A stretch of 64,000 nucleotides of DNA from Lithobates sylvaticus (lineage: Eukaryota; Chordata; Amphibia; Anura; Ranidae), in the NCBI GenBank assembly GCA_028564925.1, contig CM053031.1, positions 96,864,805 through 96,928,804 on the forward strand, written 5' to 3'. The position numbers and the translations under genes were made by a program. The notes under the pieces were generated by a model. It was not told the DNA's origin, did no database searches, and was given only the letters and a program-made list of their open reading frames with translations. Below are positions 23,494 through 33,600 of the stretch, in pieces; position 1 is the stretch's first letter, and the number at the start of each line of letters is the position of its first letter.

Positions 23494-23998
23494 GCCCCAT
23501 ACACACGGTCGGATTTTCCGACGGAAAATGTCCTATCGGACAATGTTGTCGGAAATTCCGACCATGTGTAGGCTCCATCGGACATTTTCCATCGGATTTT
23601 CCGACGGAAAATGTCCTATCGGACAATGTTGTCAGAAATTCCGACCATGTGTAGGCTCCATCGGACATTTTCCATCGGATTTTCCGACGGACAAAGTTTT
23701 ATCTCCTGCTCTCAGATTTTCCGACAACAAAGTCCTATCGGACTTTTTCCGATCGTGTGTAGCGAATTCCGACGGACAAAGTGCCACGCATGCTCAGATC
23801 ACATTACAAGACCAAAGCTATTGGCTACTAGCCTCTACGTAGTCCCGTCGTAGGCAACAAACGTCACCACGTTCAGAATGATCAGATTTTCCGACAACTT
23901 TGTCCGACCGTGTGTATGCAACACCAGTGTCGGACTAAATCCGTCGGAAAAAATCCGATGGATTTTGTGGTCGGATTTTTCGACCGTGTGTACGGGGC
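23494..23998. mobile_element. GGTCGGA inverted-repeat MITE with internal tandem copy
   Basis: The left end GCCCCATACACACGGTCGG and the right end CCGTGTGTACGGGGC are complementary with one mismatch near the edge. The interior is a nest of TCCGAC / GTCGGA words. An 83-bp segment is repeated head to tail at 23519-23601 and 23602-23684 with about one difference, which makes a 104-codon open frame repeat itself. No transposase and no clear target duplication were found. The superfamily is uncertain. Confidence 0.65.
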
Positions 23999-24094
23999 AT
24001 AAGACCGTAATCAATTAGCTCTGCATACGCAATTTTCAAAACGAAATTTTCCACTATTTCAAAACCAGGTGTCTGTTGCCAACATCCCAAATAT

Positions 24095-24775
24095 GTAGAA
24101 AAAACAAAATGTCCCCCAATGTGTAGTGGGACTTTTGAGCCAAAGAGTCCACCAACATCATTAATTAGAAAGCATATTTTTATTAATACACAATGAAAGA
24201 TAATTCAAATATCAAAAAATGTACATATAACGTAAAAAGTCACAGTTCAATATACAGCCATGGTATTGAAAAGTACATAGACAAAGATTTGTGTCATCTC
24301 TATTACTCCTGACATGTTTCTGGTTAAACACCTTTCTTCAGGGATATTGACAAGGAGATTTATCTATTCAGCATTTCTATTGATAAAGAAAAGCATTGTA
24401 AGGATCAATACAGGCAGAATAAGTGCAAGACCATCACTTTATATTAATAAGACTGCATACCAATCAGGGTAGTATTTAGCCGTGTACATAATTAAAAACA
24501 GGGATGGAATTAATTTGCCCTCATCTGGGTAGCACAGTCAAAAGGGGTCCACAGGGACCAAGAGCCCCCATGGTGGTCCTCCGCAGGGTACAGTGTTGCA
24601 TGACCACACAATTGTCATTAAAAGAGTGACAGCGCTGAAAATTGGCCTGGGGAGGAAGGGGGTTTAAGTGCCCAGAAAGCAAGTAGTTAATAAAAAGATG
24701 CTTTTTAATGCATGGTTTTGGTGGACTGTTTGCCTCAAAAGTCCTGCTAGACATTGGGGGATATTTAGTTTTTTT
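24095..24775. mobile_element. Inverted-repeat element with a hammerhead motif
   Basis: The arms at about 24095-24190 and 24688-24775 are complementary and share TGTCCCCCAATGTGTAG-like text and a TCAAAAGTCC segment. Between them lie a hammerhead motif on the minus strand (24307-24352) and, at about 24493-24665, a foreign insert that matches the TTAACC/ACTTCAATACAGG repeat family (GACAGCGCTGAAAATTGGCC). No reverse transcriptase frame was seen. The architecture is shared with 26100-29440, 34807-35820 and 57960-59165. Confidence 0.5.
24307..24352 (-). ncRNA. Type I hammerhead ribozyme motif
   Basis: On the minus strand CUGAAGA satisfies the CUGANGA core. Stem II has a GGU..ACC hairpin whose outermost pair is lost (A opposite A). 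GAAA is intact and is followed by CAUGU and C. ACAUGU is self-complementary, like the ACGCGU of the 19-kb motif, so stem III can be minimal or formed between two molecules. Stem I is UCC with GGA past one unpaired A. The core is complete but the supporting stems are weak. Confidence 0.6.
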
Positions 24776-26099
24776 CTGCATACACAGTTATAAACTAACT
24801 CAATTATTGTCATACTGCTTGAGGAAAATATAAAATCCATATATATCAATCCACCTGGGACCTATCCCCCCCCCCCCTCTTAACCATGCGCAACAAAATG
24901 TGCATTGTTTACTTTCAGTCCTTACAGAATAAATTGCTGCCCTGCAAGCTTCAGCACCTGGGGTAACACCAAGGCCTCCATGTCTGTAAATCTTACTTCA
25001 TAAATTTACAAAGAAGGAAACCTACTCCTTTCAGATGTAGGGTGCATTGAGCATTAGAACCATCTCGTAAATACTGGGCAAGAATTATTGATCTGAGATT
25101 CTATGGCAGACAGTTTTCTTGTTTGGCAAGGAGAATCAGAGTCTCTAGTCGGCATGCAAGTTATACGCACATTGTACATTCAGAGTAACTTTTTGACTTT
25201 GCCTGTCTTTCTAAGATTGCATGCTGAGCTGTGAAAAATCCCCAGTGTTGTTTAAACCTCAGAGAAATACTCAACTAAACATATTGTTCATGTTTGTTCT
25301 TTTTCTATCTCTGCTGCCACTGCTGTTCATTTTCTAGTAGGTTCAATAAACATGATCACAGCATTTTGGGAATAGCTAGAGAACTTTCCCTCCAAGCTGT
25401 TTGCAGGGGACCGGCTAGCTAGATAGGGAGTCCAAGCAGCATACTAATATGTATTGGAATCCTGGGTCCCATAACTTCTACTAATCTATTTGTACAGATT
25501 ACTTTGTATTAGTGATTGCATAGAGGATAAATTGATTGGAAGCTGTTTTAGGAGTTGCTAATGCTCATTTTTTTTTTTAAATGATGTACTGTATGCTTAT
25601 TTTGTATACATGCTATGATTTCTGCCTTTACCCAAGGTAAGGGATTAATTTAGGATAAAGGATCACATAAAAAACAAGTGAAAGTGGATAATACGGGTAT
25701 AATTAAGCAGTATGGCGTGTAACACACCAGGGGTCCGTTCATTCATGTCCACTTACATGCAAAAATTCTAAAAGTTTGTTCTTTGCCACAAATTATTAAA
25801 GATGTAGGAAACCGCTGCATACTGAAGAAATATTTAAATGTATATAACTGTATGGTACGCTGTTTCTTTTGTTCATCATAAGTGGTCTAGTGCAGTTGTA
25901 ATAAAACTATATCAAAAGAAAAACAAACATGCTGAATATCAAAACATTCTCAATTGACAAAAATTTTGATAATCCATAATTTTTTAAAGTGCTACGTGCA
26001 GTACTAAAAAGTGCTTGTATGCTGTACTATAATTGCAATTAATTAGATATATGTTCCAAAATTCATATGGATAAAAATGTGCTCCAACAAAAACAATTA
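24776..26099. other. Unique AT-rich non-coding DNA
   Basis: No gene or repeat family was recognised apart from a C run near 24867-24876 and a T run near 25569. Confidence 0.45.
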
Positions 26100-26625
26100 A
26101 ACAGGTGTTCCAAAGTTCATATAAAAAATGTGCTCCAATAGTTCATATAATCTATTTGCATAAAGTTAATATGTGGCTCCAGATTCCCCACATGCAAGAA
26201 AGAGTGAAAAATGTCCCTGTGCAAAAAATGAATCAAAAGTGCTTGTGCATCACCACCGTGCTCCAAACAAAAGCTTGGCCGCTTACCAGACAAATTTACC
26301 TCACTAAAAGATCATATGTGCACATACAGGATCACATCTAAGAATTGGCTGTCAGCCGGACTCAGGTTAGGATAGATCCAAGCTCACGCCGCTCACAGCG
26401 GTGATGGAGAGGGCTCATAGTGCATTAACGTGTAAAACTTAATTTATTAAAAAATAAAAATGCACTTACAACATAGTTGCTTGTAAAAGGCAGATAAACA
26501 TCAGTAGTGCACGGCCGCCTACAGAACGGTCCGTGCGTGTTGACGTTGTACCGAAACATCCCACACTCCGCTTGAGTGCTTTTGTCATAAACCGCTTCCT
26601 CCAGTCTAAATATAGACATTAGATA
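26100..26625 (-). mobile_element. Inverted copy of a hammerhead-type repeat
   Basis: This block is the reverse complement of sequence at about 27245-29440. Landmarks are CATCACCACCGTGCTCC, GGCCGCTTACCAGACAAA, CTATCCTAAC (other strand) and CCGCTTCCTCCAGTCT. It lacks the LTR fossil and the TTAA element that interrupt the plus-strand copies, so it records their empty sites. A degenerate hammerhead-like segment (CUGGAGGA..AAAAGCAC) is read on the minus strand at about 26567-26610. Confidence 0.6.
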
Positions 26626-26906
26626 TTAGCTAGATATTATATATTATTGAAAAACTTGTACAGAGAGGTAACCCTCAGGGACAACCCCTCCCTTTGCATT
26701 CAGGGCGGGGTAAACTGTCCAATAACAATAGACACACAGGTCAGTAAACAGTCTTATCAGCAGGGAGGGGCTGCTGGATTAATCCCCCCTTCCACATACA
26801 TCCCATAATATACTTTTTTCCCAAGGCAGACAGACACAATAGAACAATAGAATACAACCACATCCCAAACGACCCAACACAGAGTACACAACAAAATGAG
26901 ACATTA

Positions 26907-26908
<2 letters not shown>
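26626..26908. other. Spacer between opposed copies
   Basis: Non-coding DNA that leads into a long dinucleotide run. No gene was recognised. Confidence 0.4.
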
Positions 26909-26983
<75 letters not shown>

Positions 26984-27003
26984 CACACACACACACACAC
27001 ACG
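26909..27003. repeat. (TA)n and (CA)n microsatellite
   Basis: About 35 TA units are followed directly by about 12 CA units. Long Tyr-Ile and Thr-His frames on each strand result from the repeat and do not indicate a gene. Confidence 0.95.
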
Positions 27004-27305
27004 CACGCAACATTCCAGTGTGGTTGTACAGTGAGTCCAATTAGTACAGATCAGACTGGTTTTCTCAGTCACCCTGTGCCCCTATTAGAGACACAGGGTG
27101 ACTTAGACATGTGGAGCTGAAACAAGGGTTTCCCAAGCACCCCAATGAATTCTGGGTTCCACGGGCCCCCTGCCCAAAGTGACTCCCGTCACAGACGTCA
27201 CGCTACTGCCTCCTAACTGACGCGTTTCCTCTCAGAAGGCATCGAACTATCCTAACCTTCTGAGGCTGGCTGACAAACAGTTCTTAGATGTGATTCTGTA
27301 TATGC
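27004..27305 (-). repeat. Flank and hammerhead remnant of the repeated element
   Basis: The minus strand at 27213-27245 holds an intact GAAACGCGTC, the 3' half of the hammerhead seen at 19 kb, but the 5' half is not recognisable as CUGANGA. The sequence CTATCCTAACCTTCTGAGG (27249-27267) then starts the plus-strand copy of the repeated element, which continues after the LTR fossil. Confidence 0.45.
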
Positions 27306-28190
27306 TGTAAGGGATCAGGGGGTGACAAGCCGGCTCAGACAGTTCAGTCAACTTAAAAGGCTTTATTCAGCAAAAAGCAACAGAAAATTGACAAGCTTTA
27401 TCTTTATAGGCAGTTCAAACAACACAAAAACTCTTCTTAGCAGTATAAGACAGTCCTTTTAAATAATGCTCAGTATCCCAGCCACAGCATATAACATAGC
27501 AAAGTCCCAATTCAAGCAAATTCACCCAGCAAGATCAAGTCATAGTTAACAGGGGTTCTTTGAACTTTTGTTCACACAAGTCCCAAAATAGGGGGCAGTC
27601 TTGCCCAATTAGAAAATCATGGGGTAACCCCGGGATCACCCCAATTCTCAGTGTAGCAGTTCCTGCGGTTGTGGACAGGGTTACATGGGCCATTGGATAG
27701 TCCTTGACAACCCCACGTACAGAGACCACTCCAATCTTTTTCCTGGGTATCAGATTTCCCCGAAACCTGTCCGATCAAAGCTGTAAGGGATCAGGAGGTG
27801 ACAAGCCGACTCAGACAGTTCAGTCAACTTAAAAGGCTTTATTCAGCAAAAGGCAACAGAAAATTGACAAGCTTTATCTTTATAGGCAGTTTAAACACAA
27901 AAACTCTTCTTAGCAGTATAAGACAGTCCTTTTAAATAATGCTCAGCATCCCAGCCATAGCATATAACATAGCAAAGTCCCAGTTCAGGCAAGCTCACCC
28001 AGCAGGATCAAGTCATAGGTAACAGGGGTCCTTCCAGCTTCTCTCAGCTTTGATAGCTCAACAGCCAAACGCACTTCTCTTCTCTGACATTTTCAACTCT
28101 GGCTGGCAATAAGCAGGTCTGAAGGGGAAGTACATACCTGCCCTCTTCAATTAACCCCTTCTTAACCCTGCCCTAGGCTGACTCTCCACA
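27306..28190 (-). mobile_element. Reduced LTR retrotransposon fossil (Ty3-like)
   Basis: Two direct copies of an LTR (about 27306-27548, partial, and 27782-28190, 409 bp, TG..CA) flank a short internal segment. The whole is bounded by ATGC on both sides (27302-27305 and 28191-28194). The internal segment, read on the minus strand, resembles the retropepsin region of Ty3-like elements, with the words VIPGLPHDFLIGQDCP. Most of gag and pol is absent and the element is broken. The two LTR copies differ at roughly 5-6% of positions by eye, so the insertion is fairly old. It interrupts the hammerhead-type repeat. Confidence 0.65.
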
Positions 28191-28194
28191 ATGC

Positions 28195-29440
28195 GCATAT
28201 AAATCTCTTAGTGGGATCAATTTGTCTGGTAAGCGGCCAACCTTTTGTTTGGAGCATAATATCTATATTCAGACTGGGAGGAAGCGATATATGATGAAAG
28301 CACTCAAGCGGAGGTTGTAATATGCGGCTAATATCTGTACTCAGACTGGAGGAAGCGGTATATGACGAAAGCACCCAAGTGGAGCGTGGGACATTTCGTT
28401 ACAACGTCAACATGCATGGACCGTTCTGTAGGTGGCCGTGCACTACTGATGTTTATCTGCATCATACAAGCAACTATGTTGTACGTGCATTTACATTTTT
28501 TAATAAAATAAGTTTTACACGTTAAAGCGGTAGTAAACCCTCCCACATAAAAACTATTTTAACAATATTATCAAATAAATATTAATTGATTATTATTGAA
28601 TAATTATAAAAGTCGTTCTTACTGTACATTTTTTTTATAATCTATTCAGATGGTCTTCCGCATCTGAATAGATAATTATTTTCGCCCACAGTACAAATTT
28701 GTCTCCGTTATGCCGCGAATGCACAGCAATAGCAAAATATCCAGCCTCTTCTTCGTTTCCGGTTACTACGGACATGAAGCATAGCGAATCACAGCTTGCT
28801 TGCTCCGTCTGTGTCTCCTCCACCCTGTGGCGTAGCGAGTCACAAGGTAACCAGGATCCTCTTGGGGAAAAATTAGGAGGAAGCATTGTGGGATGTTGGG
28901 GCTGACGTCTACAACAGGAAATGACGCAGCCCCGACATAGACACAGCATTTTTCCGGCAGGGTCGCAGCTTGCCGGAAAGATATAAGATACGGCGCATGC
29001 GCGTTATACATCATTACTAACTAATATAGAGATAAGTCGCAACGGAAGCAGGTAAAGAAAAAAATATTTATGGCAAATGGTCTTAATCAATACAATTGAG
29101 AATTCAATGCAAAGTCATAATAATGGTTATACAACCACTTTAATGCACTATGAGCTCTCTCCATCTCTGCTGTGAGAGACGTGAGCTTGGATCTATCCTA
29201 ACTTTCTGAGGTCGGCAACAACCAATTGTTAGATGTGATACTGTATGTGCGCATATGATCTTTTAGTGGGGTCAATTTGTCTGGTAAGCGGCCAACCTTT
29301 TGTTTAGAGCACGGTGGTGATGCACAAGCACTTTTGATTCATTTTTTTCACAAGGACACTTTTTACTTTTTCTCGCATGTGGTGAATCTGGAACCACATA
29401 TTAGCTTTATGCAAAGATGAACTTTGTAACACCTGTTTAA
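28195..29440 (+). mobile_element. Tandem hammerhead-type repeat copies
   Basis: Two plus-strand copies follow each other. The first continues from before the LTR fossil (GCGGCCAACCTTTTGTTTGG near 28226) and repeats a GGAAGCG..TATATGA..GAAAGCAC segment twice (28270-28310 and 28340-28372). The second resumes after the TTAA element at 29144 with ATCTATCCTAACTTTCTG and runs to about 29440. The CUGGGAGGA/CUGGAGGA..GAAAGCAC segments resemble a hammerhead core with an extra base. The head-to-tail plus inverted arrangement fits the terminal repeats of Penelope-like elements, which is an inference. Confidence 0.5.
28522..29143. mobile_element. piggyBac-type MITE with a preserved empty site
   Basis: The ends are TTAAAGCGGTAGTAAACCC and, on the other strand, TTAAAGTGGTTGTATAACC, with TTAA at both edges. 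The inverted copy at 26100-26625 carries the uninterrupted sequence (TTTTACACG-TTAA-TGCACTATG on the other strand), so TTAA was one copy before insertion and two after. That is exactly what piggyBac transposition does. Interior landmarks are GCGCATGCGCGTTATA near 28993 and a CAGATGG..CCGCATCTG hairpin near 28650. The element has no transposase frame. Confidence 0.85.
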
Positions 29441-29665
29441 AAAAATGTATGTACACCCAAGTTTAACATGATCTTCAATTCATTAAAATCAGATGAAGTC
29501 ACAGTTAGCAGTCATTTACGGAGCTTCTGGTCAAGACTATATGCCCCTGTAAAATGAAATTCCCCTTCTAATAATGTGTTGTGAAGCTGCAGTGGTCTCA
29601 GAGGGGAAGTGAGGATTAAAGTCCAACTGAAGTCTCACCCCTTTTTAAAGAGTGGCTCTGACATC
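29441..29665. other. Non-coding spacer
   Basis: No gene or known repeat was recognised. Confidence 0.4.
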
Positions 29666-30053
29666 AGACGTGCTCACCATGCCCGGTCTTAACCTGCCTC
29701 CCCCTCCCCCTTTTTTTTTCTACTTTCCCCCTTTCTTTCATCTCTATCTCTTTTCTATTTTTTTTGTTTTTTTTCTTTCTCTCCCTTATGGTAAAACTCT
29801 TCAAAAACAAACTCAAAAAATTTTGTTTGGGGAGTTTACTGAGACCTGAGATCAAACATCCGGACTTACAGGATGGGGTACACGCTGACTATGTTGGTTG
29901 CTGCATACATGCCAGTTGATATAATGTATGTTGCACATTTCTGCTGTAGGGATGTATCTTGAGCTGTTTTTAAAATTCTTTTTGATAATGTTTTTTGTAT
30001 AACTCCTTGACCTTTAAATAAAGAATGAAAAAAAAAAAAAGAAGTGCTCATCA
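29666..30053 (+). mobile_element. LINE 3' end with poly(A) tail (L1/Tx1-like)
   Basis: The body ends in a polyadenylation signal AATAAA (30018-30023) and an A tail at 30028-30040. GACGTGCTCACCA before it (29667-29679) and GAAGTGCTCATCA after the tail (30041-30053) agree at 11 of 13 positions and look like a diverged target duplication. The body is a C/T-rich stretch followed by text typical of frog L1/Tx1 3' untranslated regions. The copy is severely 5'-truncated and keeps no reading frame. Assignment to the Tx1 branch is an inference. Confidence 0.6.
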
Positions 30054-30880
30054 CCTCCCACCACAGTATTTTTAAACACCCAATCCTTGCCCAAGTTTTG
30101 CATTGGGCCATTCAATCTAGGATGGGATAGCACATATATGGCTAACCTTAGTTTTCATTGGACACAGAAAAGTTCTCCTGTAGTGTGTATGTTTTAAATG
30201 GCAGAATGATATGAAATTCTATAGCACTGCATCTACTATGAGGTTTGTTCCCCTTTAATGCTTACACCATTAAATGACTCTTGATATGTGTCGACTTTTT
30301 GCACATGTTAATAACGACCTTATGTATAATTGTACCCGGTATAATTGCTGTGCTGTTTTCAACCATAACGTATAATTATCCAGTGGATTAAAATATGTTC
30401 CTTTTGTTCAAAGCTCTTTATGAGTTAAAGCAGGCATTAATGTAATATGAGTGCATTCATTTACTATTCTTTCTATAGTTGGCCTTTGATTTTCACTTTC
30501 AGTAATTTCAGTCTTGTGAATTGCTATAACTTGTTAATAGCTGCATTAGACCTAATATCTGGATACATTTTTAAATTGTTTAGTTGATTTTGTATTTGCG
30601 TGCAAGCATTTTAATACTAATGCTTTGGAGGTATAAGAAAACATTTTAGTTGTTAAAACCTTGAGCTTATTTATTTTTTTACCTTTCTGTTTTCCACTGG
30701 TGAGATCGTCATTCACTTCCTGTCTCATAACACAAGAAGTGAGAGGAGATCTCTTTAAAGAGTTGTCACTGGAACAAGAAGACTTCCCTCCTAGTTCCTG
30801 ATCTAGTGACAGTTTCACGTTTTCCCTAACTTGCAGCCACAATGCCAATGGTCACCAGTTAAATTAGAGAGGGTGAATCT
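30054..30880. other. Unique non-coding DNA
   Basis: No gene or repeat was recognised. A 98-codon minus-strand open frame (30552-30848) shows no known domain. Confidence 0.45.
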
Positions 30881-31124
30881 TACCAGTGAAGATAGGGGAA
30901 CAGATAAAAACAAATAGTAACTCACAGGTTAAATTAGATGAGTTCTGTATGTAGTGAAAATCGCCAGTCCCGGAGTCGCCTAAACATCCTATTGAGCGTC
31001 CTATTGTCCAGGAAGCAGGAAACAAAAAGGAGCTGGTCACGACTGTGACCAGCGTGAACCGCAGGATGGCAAGATCGCACCGGACGTGATGTCACAGGAA
31101 CAGGAAGTATGATTATTCACAATG

Positions 31125-31182
31125 AAAATGAATGGTAATGGATTTCAAAGCTACAGCTTCTTCATCCGACCATAATTGGCGG
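31125..31182 (-). ncRNA. Type I hammerhead ribozyme motif
   Basis: On the minus strand CGGAUGA (31168-31162) matches CUGANGA except U4. Stem II contains a perfect AAGC-UGUA-GCUU hairpin. GAAA (31146-31143) is intact. A one-pair stem III (A-U around UCCA) leaves U as the cleavage-site base, and stem I forms five perfect pairs, AUGGU with ACCAU. This copy has the best stem I of the set but one altered core base, which in studied hammerheads strongly lowers activity. Confidence 0.6.
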
Positions 31183-31369
31183 AAAACCTGTTAGTCTTAA
31201 GTAGACAAGTAGAGACAGTGAGATCTGATGGGCTGGCTAACCCGTCAATCAAATGAGCAGATTTAAAGAAATAGACGGTTAGAGACCAAAGTGGGAATCA
31301 AATAGGAATGTCAGAAAAAAGCTTGATAATTAATAGTTGGTAATAATTTTATGACGTTGAAAGGATCGA

Positions 31370-32234
31370 TTAACCGCTTGCCGACCTGCTCACGCCAATA
31401 TACTTACGCGGAAGGGCACGTACAGGCATATTAACGTACCTGTACGTTGCCCTTTGAGAAGCACTTTGCAGGCGTGCGAGATCCGTGAGTGTGGTCACGG
31501 GTCCCACGGACTCGATGTCTGCGGGGATACCCACGATCGTCTCATGTAGAGGAAGAACGGGGAAATGCTGATGTAAACAAGCATTTCCCCGTTCTGCCTA
31601 GTGACATTGACACTGATCACAGCTCCCTGTAATCGGGAGCGGTGATCAGTGTCATGTCACACATAGACCCTCCCCCCACAGTTAGAATCACTCCCTAGGA
31701 CACATTTAACCCCTACAGCGCTCCCTAGTGGTTAACCCCTTCACTGCCAGTCACATTTACACACAATAAAAAACGATGATCGCTGCAGTTGCTGCGAGTA
31801 AAAAAAAAGTTATTAATAAAAATGCTATAAAACTATCCCATATTTTGTAGACGCTATAACTTTTGCGCAAAGCAATCAATAAACGCTTATTGCGATTTTT
31901 TTTTACCAAACATATGTAGAAGAATACGTATCAGTATAAACTGAGGAAAAAAAATATTTTTTATATATTTTTTGGGGATATTTATTATAGCAAAAAGTAA
32001 AAAAAGAATGTGTTTTTTTTTTTTTCAAAATTTAAGCAATTTTTTTGTTTATAGCGCAAAAAATAAAAACCGCAGAGGTGATCAAATACCACCAAAAGAA
32101 AGCTCTATTTGTGGGGAAAAAAGGACGACAATTTTGTTTGGGTGCGCAATTGTCAGTTAGAGCGACGCAGTGCCGAATTGCAAAAAGTGCTCTGGTCTTT
32201 TGCCAGCCAAATGGTCCGGGGCTTAAGTGGTTAA
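31370..32234. mobile_element. TTAACC-family repeat with TTAA edges
   Basis: The unit runs from TTAACCGCTTGCCGACC to GGGGCTTAAGTGGTTAA, with TTAA at both edges. It matches the copy at 16994-17948 over its length, including GTTCTGCCTAGTGACAT-like text and the right-hand AAGAAAGCTCTATTTGTGGG. It lies inside the hammerhead-type inverted element and is therefore younger. Non-coding. Confidence 0.75.
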
Positions 32235-32946
32235 ATAATTAATTCATTGTATAGGTAAATGTATAAATATAATTATAAGTATACCTTAGATATGAAATTA
32301 ATGGATTTGCACAATTAAATTAACCAAAAAAATCTATTAAAAAATGATCAAGTTATAAACAGTTAATAATTATAATGAGTTAATAAATAAAAATGATAAA
32401 AAATCTAAAAAAAAGGGAAGGGATGACTATATACTAAATGTAGAATTAAGGACATATCTGTTTTAAATGATATCATAACCAGAGATAATTTTGACGGGAT
32501 TAATCATATAATCAATAAAATATAAATTGATTATGAATATTAATGGCAATACATACGTATGTGTGCACCCAAAAGATCATGCATGTTCACATTACAAAGA
32601 GCACTCGTTTGTGTACATACCCACATACCTGCACACACGTATAACTGCACACACGGACCTGTACAACAGACACGTGTAAACGTGAGTACATGCAAACACA
32701 TCTTTCTATCCCAAAATGTTCTAAAGAAAAAAAACAATGTTTATTATACAAGAGAAAACTAGGGGATGGGGGGTTAAAAGGGGTTATTATGTGTGTGTTC
32801 ACTACATACAGAACTTAATTTAACCTGTAAAGTTACTATTTGTTTTTATTAAATACATGATTTATACTGCACTTAGTCTGGTGCCCCTCTGTTCCCCTTT
32901 TAATACATCCATTCTTCATTCTTTATACGTCCATTGCTTCACTCTA

Positions 32947-33382
32947 AGGCTGGCTTCACACTGGGGCGGTGCGGGGCGGCGACGGTAAAGCAGCGCTATA
33001 TTTAGCGCTGCTTTACCATCGTTTTACCCGCGGTATGCGGCCGCTAGCAGGGTGGTTTTAACCCCCGCTAGCGGCCGCAAAAGGGTTAAAAACCTCCGCA
33101 AAGCGCCGCTGCAGCGGCGGTTTGCGGGCGGTATCCCCGCGGTTTCCCATTGATTTCAATGGGAAGGAGCGGTATAGGAGCGGTGAACACACCGCTCCTT
33201 CACCGCTCCAAAGATGCTGCTAGCAGGACTTTTGTTGCGGTCCTGCTAGCGCACCGCTCCAGTGTGAAAGCCCGCCGGCTTTCACACTGGAGTGAATGGG
33301 GCCGGTTTTTTCAGGCGGTATACAGGCGCTATTTTTAGCGCCGTACCGCCTGAAAACCGCCCCAGTGTGAAAGGGGCCTAAG
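32947..33382. mobile_element. GC-rich hairpin-chain element
   Basis: The left end GGCTGGCTTCACACTGGGGC pairs with the right end GCCCCAGTGTGAAAGGGGCC. Inside is a chain of hairpins: GGTAAAGCAGCGCTA..TAGCGCTGCTTTACC, GCGGCCGCTAGC..GCTAGCGGCCGC, GGAGCGGT..ACCGCTCC, GCTAGCAGGAC..GTCCTGCTAGC, and GGCGGT..ACCGCC. It stands out as the most GC-rich part of its neighbourhood. No protein is encoded. The superfamily and target duplication are unclear. Confidence 0.65.
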
Positions 33383-33600
33383 GGAGCTACCTCCAAGTGC
33401 TAATCATACAAGACTTTGGATCACTTGTAGACTTCATGTTTAACAAACGTTTGAATATTTATGGGTGCTCACTGAAACACACATTTTATGTAAAGACTTA
33501 CTTATATTCCAGTTGTTATATATATTGATGTTATCACCACATCTAGGTTCACCCTTGTTCTTACCAGTGAAGATGCAGACAGCAATAAAAAAAAAAAAGA

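Larger units (their letters stand above)
30881..33600. mobile_element. Hammerhead-type inverted element, interrupted twice
   Basis: The arm at 30903-30960 (AAAAACAAATAGTAACT, ACAGGTTAAATTA, TTCTGTATGTAGTGAA) is complementary to 32797-32852. A CTTACCAGTGAAGAT word recurs at about 30880 and 33561. Between the arms lie a hammerhead motif (31141-31172, minus) and a TTAACC-family insert (31370-32234). A GC-rich hairpin element (32947-33382) sits between the second arm and the last repeat word. No coding frame was recognised. Confidence 0.45.

Noticed and set aside
26779-27120. Tyr-Ile and Thr-His repeat proteins
   Set aside because: They are translations of a (TA)n(CA)n microsatellite.
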